Source: Rufibacter sp. LB8
GTDB lineage: Bacteria; Bacteroidota; Bacteroidia; Cytophagales; Hymenobacteraceae
Length of the DNA: 64,000 nucleotides
NCBI RefSeq assembly: GCF_014876185.1
Contig: NZ_JADALJ010000001.1
Span: 186,001 to 250,000 of the forward strand
Direction: 5' to 3'
In this document: positions 52,171-60,401 of the stretch, one piece after another
Layout: each line of letters begins with the position of its first letter
How positions within the stretch are numbered: position 1 is the first letter of the stretch
Position numbers and translations under genes: made by a program
Notes under the pieces: model-generated
The model's database searches: none
The model's input: the letters and a program-made list of their open reading frames with translations, nothing else
What the model was told of the DNA's origin: nothing

Positions 52171-52216
52171 TTTCCGTTTTTGGCTTCATTTCTGGAAATG
52201 AGCCCGAAAACAGGAA
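52171..52216. repeat. Family-A palindrome copy 24 (mixed arms)
   Basis: TTTCCGTTTTTGGCTTC and GAGCCCGAAAACAGGAA. Variant left arm, main-type right arm. It is 4 bp from the YpdA-like stop. Confidence 0.9.
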
Positions 52217-52219
52217 TTG

Positions 52220-53203
52220 TTACAATGCGTGTCTTCGCGCCAGCAGATGTTGCATAATTTTCTGGGCGTGGTCACGGGAGTTTTCAATAAACCAGAGGTG
52301 GGTGTCCATGCCGCCGCAGACCACGCCTGCCAGGTACAGACCGGCTTGGTTGGTTTCCATGGTGTCTGGGTTGTGCGCGGGGTACAATTTATCATCTGCG
52401 GAGAGGTCCACGCCAAATTTACGGAGTAAGTCAAAATTGGGTTGGTAGCCGGTGAGGACCAGCACAAAATCGTTCTCCAGGGTAAGGAGGCCGTCTGGGG
52501 TCTGAATATCTACTTCGCCCGGCCGGATGGCGAGGAGGGAAGAATTGAAATGGGCCGCGATGCTGCCTTCTTTGATGCGGTTCTCAATGTCTGGTTTCAC
52601 CCAGTATTTTACGCGGCGGCCAATCTCGGGTGCACGGACCACCATGGTCACCTGCGCGCCTTTGCGGTAGGTTTCCAGGGCGGCGTCTACGCTGGAATTG
52701 CTGGCGCCCACCACCACTACTTTCTGCAGGGCGTAAAAGTGCGGGTCTTTGTAATAATGGGTCACGTGGGGCAGGTCTTCGCCGGGAATATGCATGAGCG
52801 CGGGCAAATCATAGAAACCGGTGGAGACAATCACGTTGGCTGCGCGGTACGTTTTCTTGCTGGTGGTGACCGTGAACAGGCCCTCAGATTTCTCCACGCC
52901 CAGTACTTCCTCAAACAGATGCACGTTCAGGCGGTAGGCCAGCGTGACCCGGCGGTAATATTCCAGGGCTTCGTTTCTTTTGGGTTTGGGGTTGTCAGAC
53001 ATGAAGGGCACGCCGCCAATCTCCAGTTTCTCAGAGGTGGAGAAAAAGGTCATGGTCACGGGGTAGTTGTAGAGGGAGTTCACCAGTGCGCCTTTGTCCA
53101 GAATGACGTAAGACAGGCCTGCTTTCTGGGCCTCAATGCCGCAGGAAAGTCCAATGGGGCCAGCGCCAATAATGACAATATCAAATTCGGGGGAAGTCTG
53201 CAT
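52220..53203 (-). CDS. ypdA: YpdA-family bacillithiol disulfide reductase-like flavoprotein
   Basis: 327 residues from the ATG at 53203 (MQTSPEFDIVIIGAGPIGLS). FAD motif GAGPIGLSCGIEA and NADPH motif VVGASNSSVDAALE, with no CxxC redox pair, which fits YpdA rather than thioredoxin reductase. Conserved ending GVVCGGMDTHLWFIENSRDHA. YpdA recycles bacillithiol disulfide with NADPH; that this organism uses bacillithiol is inferred from the family. It is monocistronic and divergent from the FUSC gene. Confidence 0.9.
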   Translation of the reverse strand: MQTSPEFDIVIIGAGPIGLSCGIEAQKAGLSYVILDKGALVNSLYNYPVTMTFFSTSEKLEIGGVPFMSDNPKPKRNEALEYYRRVTLAYRLNVHLFEEVLGVEKSEGLFTVTTSKKTYRAANVIVSTGFYDLPALMHIPGEDLPHVTHYYKDPHFYALQKVVVVGASNSSVDAALETYRKGAQVTMVVRAPEIGRRVKYWVKPDIENRIKEGSIAAHFNSSLLAIRPGEVDIQTPDGLLTLENDFVLVLTGYQPNFDLLRKFGVDLSADDKLYPAHNPDTMETNQAGLYLAGVVCGGMDTHLWFIENSRDHAQKIMQHLLARRHAL

Positions 53204-53345
53204 GGGAGCCAAAGCGTGAGTAATAGCAGTCCCGAAGGTACGGGTTGACGGCAATTCTTAGGCATACGCAGGTTTAAAAGCGTGGTTCACCGGTTATCTT
53301 GCGCCCAGTTTTTCCCGTAAGGCATTACAAGTTTGAAGTACCAGC

Positions 53346-55505
53346 ATGCAGAACCTAACCAAGGACCTGAAATCCTTTTACCATAGCCAGCATTTCTCAG
53401 ACGGCCTTAGGGTCACCATTGGCGTGTTGTTGCCCGCCCTGCTGTTTTCGGCCATGGGCCAATTGATGACCGGCGTAACCGTGGCTTTGGGCGCCATTGG
53501 GGTCAGCCTGGCAGATACGCCGGGGCCGGTGGTGCACAAACGAAACGGAATGATGGTGGCCATTGTGGTGTGCGGCGCCGCGGCCCTGCTCACCGGTTTT
53601 GCCCGTCTGCACGTGGTCACGCTGGGGCTGGAGATTCTGGTGCTCAGTTTCTTGAGTTCCATGCTGGTGGTGTACGGTTTGCGCGCGTCGCTCATTGGTT
53701 TGGCTGCTTTGCTGGTCTTGATCTTGACCATGGACCGCGAGCTGGAACCGTTGCAGATTCTGGTGTACAGCGGATACGTGCTATTGGGAGGGGGGTGGTA
53801 TCTGCTGTTGAGTTTGGTGAGTTACCAAGTGTTTCCGTACCGAGCGGCGCAGCAAGCCCTGGGCGAATGCGTGTTAGAGGTAGCCAAGTTTTTGCGTTTT
53901 AAGGCTTCGTTTTACAAACAGAGCCCAAACTGGGAAATGCAGTACCGCCAATTGGTGAACCAGCAGATTCTGGTGAGCGAGAAAATGGATGCCATGCGCG
54001 AACTCCTGTTCAAAACCCGCCAGATCATGCAGGAGTCCACACCTAAAGGCCGCGCGCTGGTGCTCACGTTTATTGATTTAGTGGATTTGTACGAACAGAT
54101 CACTGCCATTCAATATGATTATGCCACCATGCATGACACTTTTGGCCAAACCGGAATTCTGGAGAAAATTGCCGATCAGGTAAAAGCCCAGGCCCAGGAG
54201 CTGGAGACCATTGGGCTGGCGGCCCAGGCCAATGCCCTTCCTAAAACGGCGCAAGACCAGGTAAAACAGCTGGAAGAATTAAAGCTCGCCATTGATGCGC
54301 TGGGGCAAATCCAACCGGACAGAAGCACGCTGGTGCTCAAAAAAGTGGTGGTCAATTTAAGGGCCATCGGGCAGCGGTTGAACATCATGCGCACGTATTT
54401 TACGGAGCAAACCAGCCCGCAGGTGCTGAAAGAGCGACTGCTGGATGTCAATTTGTTTGTGAACCGCCAAAACCTGTCGCCGCGGCTGTTTTTAGACAAC
54501 CTCACGTTCACGTCTTCGGCGTTCAGGTTTTCAGTACGGGTAGCGTTGGTGGCTACGTTTGCCTTTGTGCTCATGCAAGTATTCCCGTACGGGCAGCACA
54601 GTTATTGGGTGCTTCTGACGGTGATTGTGCTCTTGAAACCAGCCTACAGCCTAACCAAAAAACGAAATGTGGAACGCCTGTTGGGCACCGTGATTGGCGC
54701 GGCGCTTGGGTTGCTGGTATTGTTTCTGGTAGAAAACCACACGCTGCAGTTTGTGTTTCTGGTGTTGTTCATGACCGGTTTTTACATGGTGCAGCGCATC
54801 AATTACATGCTCAGCGTGATTTTAATGACGCCCTTCATGCTCATTCTGTTCAGTTTTCTGGGTGGCGGCGGCTTGATAATTGTGCAGGAACGCATGGTAG
54901 ACACGGTCATTGGCTGCGCCATTGCATTTTCGGCCACGTACTTTCTTTTCCCCAACTGGGAATCTAAGCAGATCAACCAATTCTTGCAGAAGGCCTTGCT
55001 GGCCAACCTGAAATACCTGCAGGTGTTAGCCAAGAGCCTGGCTGGGAATACCGTTACACCCCTGGAATATAAACTATCGCGCAAGCATGTGTATGTGCAC
55101 GCGGCCAACCTGTCTGCGGCGTTTCAGCGCATGACCGGCGAACCCAAAAGCAAGCAGCAGAACAGCGGCCTGGTGCACGAGCTGGTGGTGCTCAACCATG
55201 TTATGTCGTCGTATATTGCCACGCTGGTGTCTGAGCGAATGGAACAGGCGAACCTGCTTATCTCAGAGAATTTCCTGAAAACATGCCGCCGCGCGCAAGG
55301 GTCTTTGGTGGAAGCGCTTAAAAAACTGGAAGCCCCCGCCAATGACCTGGACCTGGAATCTGTGACGGTGGCAAATCCAAAACCGGCCGCCGCGCCAACC
55401 TCTGAGGAAGAACAGTTGCTCACCGACCAATTGGAATTCATCAGGAAGGTCTGCGCTGATATTCAGCGGTTAACAGAAAGCATGGCAGCGCCCAAGGCCA
55501 GTTAA
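53346..55505 (+). CDS. FUSC-family (YccS/aromatic exporter-like) membrane protein
   Basis: 719 residues. N-terminal set of about six membrane helices (residues 20-170), a cytoplasmic helical region (about 180-390), a second helix set (about 400-540, SVRVALVATFAFVLMQVFPY, then VERLLGTVIGAALGLLVLFL), and a helical C-terminus. The second set carries the FUSC domain pattern. Members export aromatic acids or similar compounds, or have unknown roles. It is monocistronic and divergent from the YpdA-like gene. Confidence 0.9.
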   Translation: MQNLTKDLKSFYHSQHFSDGLRVTIGVLLPALLFSAMGQLMTGVTVALGAIGVSLADTPGPVVHKRNGMMVAIVVCGAAALLTGFARLHVVTLGLEILVLSFLSSMLVVYGLRASLIGLAALLVLILTMDRELEPLQILVYSGYVLLGGGWYLLLSLVSYQVFPYRAAQQALGECVLEVAKFLRFKASFYKQSPNWEMQYRQLVNQQILVSEKMDAMRELLFKTRQIMQESTPKGRALVLTFIDLVDLYEQITAIQYDYATMHDTFGQTGILEKIADQVKAQAQELETIGLAAQANALPKTAQDQVKQLEELKLAIDALGQIQPDRSTLVLKKVVVNLRAIGQRLNIMRTYFTEQTSPQVLKERLLDVNLFVNRQNLSPRLFLDNLTFTSSAFRFSVRVALVATFAFVLMQVFPYGQHSYWVLLTVIVLLKPAYSLTKKRNVERLLGTVIGAALGLLVLFLVENHTLQFVFLVLFMTGFYMVQRINYMLSVILMTPFMLILFSFLGGGGLIIVQERMVDTVIGCAIAFSATYFLFPNWESKQINQFLQKALLANLKYLQVLAKSLAGNTVTPLEYKLSRKHVYVHAANLSAAFQRMTGEPKSKQQNSGLVHELVVLNHVMSSYIATLVSERMEQANLLISENFLKTCRRAQGSLVEALKKLEAPANDLDLESVTVANPKPAAAPTSEEEQLLTDQLEFIRKVCADIQRLTESMAAPKAS

Positions 55506-55647
55506 AAATCAAGTGGAATAGTTGGAAGTGCGCGGGAATTATCATACCTATGTAGCTACATGAAATAAAGGCCGCTACCAACACAGCAAACTAGGCCGCG
55601 TATACCTTCTTGACCGCAACGCTTTTTAACCTAACCAACACTATACT

Positions 55648-56184
55648 ATGGCACAAACTAAATGGGTTTTAGACCCCACGCACTCAGAAGTTCAATTCAA
55701 GGTAAAACACCTCATGATCACCACCGTGACCGGTTATTTCCAGACGTTCAACGTGGAGGTAGAAACCGACGGTGATGCGTTTGAGACGGCCTCACGCGTG
55801 GAATTCTCCGCTGACGTGGACTCCATCAACACCAATAACGAGCAGCGCGACACGCACTTGAAATCAGCCGATTTCTTTGACTCAGCTTCCCACGCACAGG
55901 TGCTTTTTAAAGGCAGCCGCTATGAGAAAACCGGCGAAGGCAGCGCCAAACTGCACGGCGACTTGACCATTAGAGGTGTCTCAAAACCCGTAACGGTAGA
56001 CGTGGAATTTGGCGGCATTGTGGTAGACCCCTACGGCCAAACCAAAGCCGGTTTCACCGTGACCGGAAAAATCAGCCGGAAAGAATTTGGCCTCACCTGG
56101 AACGCCGTCACAGAGGCGGGCAGCGTGGTGGTGAGTGATGACATCAGGCTAAACGCCGAAATCCAATTGGTGAAGCAGGCCTGA
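55648..56184 (+). CDS. YceI-family lipid-binding protein (cytoplasmic form)
   Basis: 178 residues starting MAQTKWVLDPTHSEVQFKVKHLM, with no signal peptide, unlike E. coli YceI. Lipocalin-like beta barrel; family-typical FSADVDSINTNNEQRDTHLKSADFFD and LTIRGVSKPVTVDVEF. YceI proteins bind polyisoprenoid-type lipids; the role is unclear. It stands alone, followed by a good terminator and a family-A palindrome. Confidence 0.92.
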   Translation: MAQTKWVLDPTHSEVQFKVKHLMITTVTGYFQTFNVEVETDGDAFETASRVEFSADVDSINTNNEQRDTHLKSADFFDSASHAQVLFKGSRYEKTGEGSAKLHGDLTIRGVSKPVTVDVEFGGIVVDPYGQTKAGFTVTGKISRKEFGLTWNAVTEAGSVVVSDDIRLNAEIQLVKQA

Positions 56185-56203
56185 CAAACCTGAATATAAA
56201 CTG

Positions 56204-56239
56204 AAAACGGCGGTTTCCTGTGAAGGAAGCCGCCGTTTT
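56204..56239 (+). terminator. Hairpin terminator after YceI
   Basis: AAAACGGCGGTTTCC and GGAAGCCGCCGTTTT (14 of 15 pairs) followed by a T-run. It is 20 bp after the stop. Confidence 0.9.
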
Positions 56240-56252
56240 TTTGTCTTCGCAC

Positions 56253-56298
56253 TTTCCGTTTTCGGGCTCATTTCTGAAAATGAAGCCGAAAACGGAAA
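56253..56298. repeat. Family-A palindrome copy 25
   Basis: TTTCCGTTTTCGGGCTC and GAAGCCGAAAACGGAAA; one mismatched pair. It lies between convergent genes and is 18 bp from the bestrophin stop. Confidence 0.92.
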
Positions 56299-56315
56299 AG
56301 AACGTTTGGCCTGTT

Positions 56316-57176
56316 TTATGGCAGCAGTTCAGTGACGTGCAGTTGTATGTTCTCGCAGATGGTGTCCAGGGGCAGGTCATTGTCATCAGTGCCGAAGGGA
56401 TTCTCAATTTCCTCGGCAATCAATTCCAGACTGGCGAACGCGTAGAGAATCAAAACCACCACCGGCACCACGTAATACCCCATGCTGAACACCCAGCCAA
56501 AGGGCAAGGTCATGACGTAGAAAAATATGAATTTCTTGATGAACACGCTGTAAGTGAATGGAATGGGTGTGTTCTTGATGCGCTCACAGGCGCCGGTAAC
56601 CTCAGTGAACGTGCGCAATTCCTCATTAAGCAACAGCAGCTGCGCCGTGCTGAGCGAACCCGATGAGTGCATGTGATGGAGTCTGGCGTACAAAGCGGCG
56701 GCAATGCGGTTGGGCACGTGCTGGCCGGCGGCCTTGGCGGTCAGGTCATCTTCCTCCACATATTCCTCGTTTTCCCGCAGGTGACATTTGAGGGCCCGCG
56801 CAAACCTGGGAATCAGGCGCTTGAAATATTGGCGGTCAGTGGGGTCTGCCACGCAGGCCTGGAGTTTCATGGCCAAATTGCGCGAACTGTTGGTGAGCGT
56901 GCCCCAGATTTTCCGGCCTTCCCACCAGCGGTCATAGGCGGTATTGGTCCTGAACACCAGCAGCAGCGAGATCACAAACCCGAGCACGCTGTGCATCTGG
57001 CCCACATTCTTGAGGTTGTTAGACTCCGCCAGGTTGAGGTAGGTAAGTTCCAGGTACGCAATAATGCCCGCGTAAAAACCCACCAGAATAAGCAAGGGCA
57101 ACAGCCGCCGGAACGTGTCTGACTTTGAGAATCTAAAGATAAATGTCACCCACTCTTTGGGGTTGTAATTGATCAT
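56316..57176 (-). CDS. Bestrophin-family channel protein
   Basis: 286 residues. Membrane segments near residues 24-45, 60-76, 205-230 and 235-255. Family-typical SVLGFVISLLLVFRTNTAYDRWWEGRKIWGTLTNSSRNL, and IPFTYSVFIKKFIFFYVMTLPFGW in the second half. Bacterial bestrophins are pentameric ion channels (some cation-selective). Converges on YceI; no operon partner. Confidence 0.92.
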   Translation of the reverse strand: MINYNPKEWVTFIFRFSKSDTFRRLLPLLILVGFYAGIIAYLELTYLNLAESNNLKNVGQMHSVLGFVISLLLVFRTNTAYDRWWEGRKIWGTLTNSSRNLAMKLQACVADPTDRQYFKRLIPRFARALKCHLRENEEYVEEDDLTAKAAGQHVPNRIAAALYARLHHMHSSGSLSTAQLLLLNEELRTFTEVTGACERIKNTPIPFTYSVFIKKFIFFYVMTLPFGWVFSMGYYVVPVVVLILYAFASLELIAEEIENPFGTDDNDLPLDTICENIQLHVTELLP

Positions 57177-57282
57177 GCAGCGGTGTGTAAATAAGCAACT
57201 CTCAGCAAAACCTAGCAGCGGTTCACAGCCGCTACCCTTTGTCGAAAAGTTGAAATTAGTGTTTTCCGGGAAAAAGCGCTTC

Positions 57283-57320
57283 CGTTTTCGGGCTCATTTT
57301 CAGAAATGAGGCCAAAAACG
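57283..57320. repeat. Family-A palindrome copy 26
   Basis: CGTTTTCGGGCTC and GAGGCCAAAAACG around ATTTTCAGAAAT. Two mismatched pairs. Its last base touches the stop codon of the DUF1349 gene (57321). Confidence 0.92.
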
Positions 57321-57980
57321 CTACGGCTGAATTTTGTTGTACCTAATTTCTGAAAACAGCGTTTGGCAGCTTGGCCCTTTAGGCGATTGTACATAAAACC
57401 CCACGTGCATCTGGTCTGGCCGGTGGTACACAAACTGCCGAAGCACGGTCCAAGAGGTGCCGTCTGTGGACATGTAAAACGTGCCCACGTTGCCTTTTTT
57501 CAGAATCCGTAAATAGATTTCACGGGCTGCGCCAACAGAAAAATAGCTGTCATCTGTGCGGGAATTCTCTACCACTGAAAGTCCCAACACAGAACCGGAA
57601 CCGGTGTTTTGCAGCAAGACCTTCGCCCAGTTGCCGGTATCTGTCCAGATGAGGAGCGCGCCGCCGTCATAGAGGTTGTCATGGCTGGGCGCTACTTTCG
57701 CAGAAAAGTCGAAGTTCTGGTCTGGCGTGAATAAAAACTTGGGTGCATTGCTTTTCTGGAACGCCGCGCTGGCCGGGTTGTGCAAATCAGTGTTGCCTTC
57801 GGCTGTAAGCAAAACAGAATTCTCTGATAGCACTTTCACTTCACTGGGCTTGTCTAGCACCTGGCACACAAACGGAATGGCTTTTACCTGAAATGTGGCC
57901 GGCGTTTGACCAAGAGATGTTTCTGGTATGAAGCAAACCATTAACAGCAAAAGCAACAATTTCAGACGCGTAGTTGTCAT
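57321..57980 (-). CDS. Secreted DUF1349-type beta-sandwich protein
   Basis: 219 residues from the ATG at 57980 (MTTTRLKLLLLLLMVCFIPETSLGQ), giving a clear signal peptide. Mature part: KFLFTPDQNFDFSAKVAP, DGGALLIWTDTGNWAKVLLQ, GTFYMSTDGTSWTVLRQF and HVGFYVQSPKGPSCQTLFSEI are typical of DUF1349/concanavalin-like domains that bind or cut glycans or act as adhesive modules. Function unknown. Confidence 0.85.
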   Translation of the reverse strand: MTTTRLKLLLLLLMVCFIPETSLGQTPATFQVKAIPFVCQVLDKPSEVKVLSENSVLLTAEGNTDLHNPASAAFQKSNAPKFLFTPDQNFDFSAKVAPSHDNLYDGGALLIWTDTGNWAKVLLQNTGSGSVLGLSVVENSRTDDSYFSVGAAREIYLRILKKGNVGTFYMSTDGTSWTVLRQFVYHRPDQMHVGFYVQSPKGPSCQTLFSEIRYNKIQP

Positions 57981-58034
57981 GGGCAAAAAAGTAGGCATTG
58001 GCGGCAATGTTTGAGGAAATTTGAAGTTTTGCAG

Positions 58035-58080
58035 TTTCCGTTTTCGGGCTCATTTTCAGAAATGAGCCCGAAAACGGAAA
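58035..58080. repeat. Family-A palindrome copy 27 (perfect)
   Basis: TTTCCGTTTTCGGGCTC and GAGCCCGAAAACGGAAA, perfect over 46 bp. It is 70 bp beyond the ABC ATPase stop. Confidence 0.97.
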
Positions 58081-58149
58081 GTTATAAAAGCACCAGATTA
58101 AAGATACGTTTTCAAGGTTCAGGATTTTCAATTTCGGCAGGCTTTTACC

Positions 58150-59136
58150 TTACAGAAACCAAGGCTCCTTCGCGGAAAAACTGACAGAAACCAGGCCGCC
58201 TTTTTGCACGGTTGGGTGCAGCATTCTGGCTACTAAGATTGTGTCTGTCACATGGATTTCGGCTTCCCAAAAACTTCCGAAAAACGTCAGGGCCAGCACT
58301 TCACCGGTAGCGGCGGGAAGATTAGTTGTGGGTGAAATCTGGATATTTTCAGGCCGGAGAAAGAGGCGTTTCTGCGCGTTTTTTGCCTCGCTTTTTACAC
58401 CAAGTTTGGCTGCTAATTCGGCTGAAACCAAGTTGTATTTCCCGAACAAACCTGCCACGTATTCATTGGCTGGTTGGTAGTAAAGGTTTTGTGGGCTGGC
58501 TTTTTGTACCAGTTGGCCCTGTTGTAAGACCAGAATCTCATCTGCCCAGGAAAGCGTGTCCTGCGGGTCATGTGAAATCAAGAGGCAGGTAATGTCCAGT
58601 TGGTCGCCTATGTCTTTGATGACCTGTTTGAGCGCATTTTTATGAACGGTGTCCAGGTTAGAAAAGGGTTCGTCTAGGAGCAGCAGTGCCGGCGACGTAG
58701 TGAGCAACCGGGCCAAGGCAATGCGCTGTTTCTCACCGCCAGACAGTTCATCTGTACGGCGCTGGAGCAAATGTTCTATCTGGCAAATGTGGTAGATTTC
58801 CTGGGCTTCTTGTTCATCTAAAGAATTGGCGTAGCGCAAAGCCTGCTCCACACGCAGAAACTCGGGCAACTCAAAGTGCTGCGACAGGTAGGCAATGCCC
58901 GGGTGGCCGGCGACCAACTGTTCCTGGGGGCCAAACACGCGTTCCTCCTCAAAATACACCTGACCGCTGCTGGGCTGCACCAAACCGGCAATGATTTTGA
59001 GCAGCGTGCTTTTCCCGGAACCGGTTTCGCCGGCAATGGCCACCTTCTGGAACTGGTTTTGGGTGAAACTGATGTCCTGTAGAATATCGCCCTTCCCTTG
59101 GTTGCTACTTATATTTCTGACTTCTAGGAAAGGCAT
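58150..59136 (-). CDS. ABC transporter ATP-binding protein (Fe/sulfate/polyamine-type) without permease
   Basis: 328 residues. Walker A GETGSGKST, signature LSGGEKQRIALARLL, Walker B ALLLLDEPFSNLD, H-loop LISHD. After residue about 235 there is a regulatory TOBE-like beta domain (FLRPENIQISPTT, GEVLALTFFGSFWEAEIHVTD). This is the layout of FbpC/PotA-type importer ATPases. No permease or binding protein is adjacent; the partner must be elsewhere or missing. Confidence 0.9.
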   Translation of the reverse strand: MPFLEVRNISSNQGKGDILQDISFTQNQFQKVAIAGETGSGKSTLLKIIAGLVQPSSGQVYFEEERVFGPQEQLVAGHPGIAYLSQHFELPEFLRVEQALRYANSLDEQEAQEIYHICQIEHLLQRRTDELSGGEKQRIALARLLTTSPALLLLDEPFSNLDTVHKNALKQVIKDIGDQLDITCLLISHDPQDTLSWADEILVLQQGQLVQKASPQNLYYQPANEYVAGLFGKYNLVSAELAAKLGVKSEAKNAQKRLFLRPENIQISPTTNLPAATGEVLALTFFGSFWEAEIHVTDTILVARMLHPTVQKGGLVSVSFSAKEPWFL

Positions 59137-59196
59137 TTCTAATGGTTTCTGATGGAAAGAATGAAGTGTTGGCTCTGGTTTAAAACGGAAGGCATT

Positions 59197-60396
59197 TTAC
59201 GAAAGCGACATCCGGAACCAGGTATACAACAGCGCCGAAATATAGAACCCGGACAGCAGGGTAGAGCCAAGTTCAGGGTTTACAAACGCGGCTAAAATGG
59301 CAACCGCACCCAAAACCCCAATGGCTGAAGCCACATAGAAAGATTTTTTCCTTGATTTTTTATTAGACAATTGCAGCGTGCCCGCCACCGGGAACAACAT
59401 GCCCAACAACACCACGCCTATGGGAATGGCCTCTTCGATCCTAAAAATCTTGTTCACCGCCAAAGCGGAGATTCCGCCCAGGAACAAGGCTAAAAACAAG
59501 TTGGAGCCCTTGATTTCTTCCTGGTTCAAAACCATTCTTCCGTAGCGGTTAAACCGAAGTAAGGTGTTGAAAATGAGGTCTGAGAACCAGGAGAAAAAGA
59601 CCAGCATCAAATAAAACGGCAAGAGCAAGGGCATGACCCGCACCAAAACATAGACGCCAATAAACAAGGCCCACCTGGCCGCGCCACTGATGGAGGAGAT
59701 CTTAAAGCTGAACTGCAAAAAGGCCCGGTACACCCAATATTTCGCTTTCAGGGCTTCTAACAACCCTTCGCGGGCGAACTCTGAGGTAGGGTCTAGGCGC
59801 AGCGCTTCCTGAAAATGCTGCAAGGCCAGTTTGTGTTCGTTCTGCTCCAGGTACACCCAGCCTTGGTTGGCATGGGTTTCATGGTTCTCTGGCGCATGCT
59901 GAAACGCATTAGTAAACGATTGATTGGCCAGGTTTTTCTCGCCCAGGCGGTTTAAGGCGCGGGCCTGCAGGTTCAGGCAATCTACGTCTTCGGGGTCCAG
60001 GGCTAAGCCTAGATTAGCAGCATCTAAGGCCTTTTGCCAGGCGCGCCGCCTGAAATGGATGTTGCCTAGTATGTGGTAAAAAGCCGCTTCCTCAGGGTCT
60101 AATTCCAGGGCTTCTTTAATGGCAGCCTCGCTTTCTTTCAGGCGATCTTCATCAAAGTGGATGACGCTCAAAATATAATGGGCGAAGGCTAAATCTGGTT
60201 CCTCGGCAATGGCGAGTTGTGCTTCTTGCTGGGCCTCTTTGAATTTCTTGAGGTTGGCCAGGCAAAGCGCCAGGTACGCGTGGTTGAGGGCGTTGTGAAT
60301 ATCCTGGGTGAGGGCGCTGCGCAGTTCTTTTTCGGCCAGGTCAAACTTGCCCTGCTGAATAAGCAACAGGGCCCGGCTTTGGTACATTGCTTCCAT
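59197..60396 (-). CDS. TPR protein with C-terminal membrane domain
   Basis: 399 residues. About six tetratricopeptide repeats (residues 5-215; repeats such as ALNHAYLALCLANLKKFKEA, AFYHILGNIHFRRRAWQKAL and ETHANQGWVYLEQNEHKLAL). Four or five membrane helices follow (about 235-395). It follows the TPR-AAA gene after 5 bp, so it is in one operon with it. A membrane anchor for the AAA partner is a plausible guess, not proven. Confidence 0.85.
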   Translation of the reverse strand: MEAMYQSRALLLIQQGKFDLAEKELRSALTQDIHNALNHAYLALCLANLKKFKEAQQEAQLAIAEEPDLAFAHYILSVIHFDEDRLKESEAAIKEALELDPEEAAFYHILGNIHFRRRAWQKALDAANLGLALDPEDVDCLNLQARALNRLGEKNLANQSFTNAFQHAPENHETHANQGWVYLEQNEHKLALQHFQEALRLDPTSEFAREGLLEALKAKYWVYRAFLQFSFKISSISGAARWALFIGVYVLVRVMPLLLPFYLMLVFFSWFSDLIFNTLLRFNRYGRMVLNQEEIKGSNLFLALFLGGISALAVNKIFRIEEAIPIGVVLLGMLFPVAGTLQLSNKKSRKKSFYVASAIGVLGAVAILAAFVNPELGSTLLSGFYISALLYTWFRMSLS

Positions 60397-60401
60397 AAAA
60401 G

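Noticed and set aside
52022-52189. N-terminal extension of the TetR regulator
   Set aside because: It begins in a palindrome, and the normal TetR N-terminus starts at 52021; promoter-like signals lie inside the extension.
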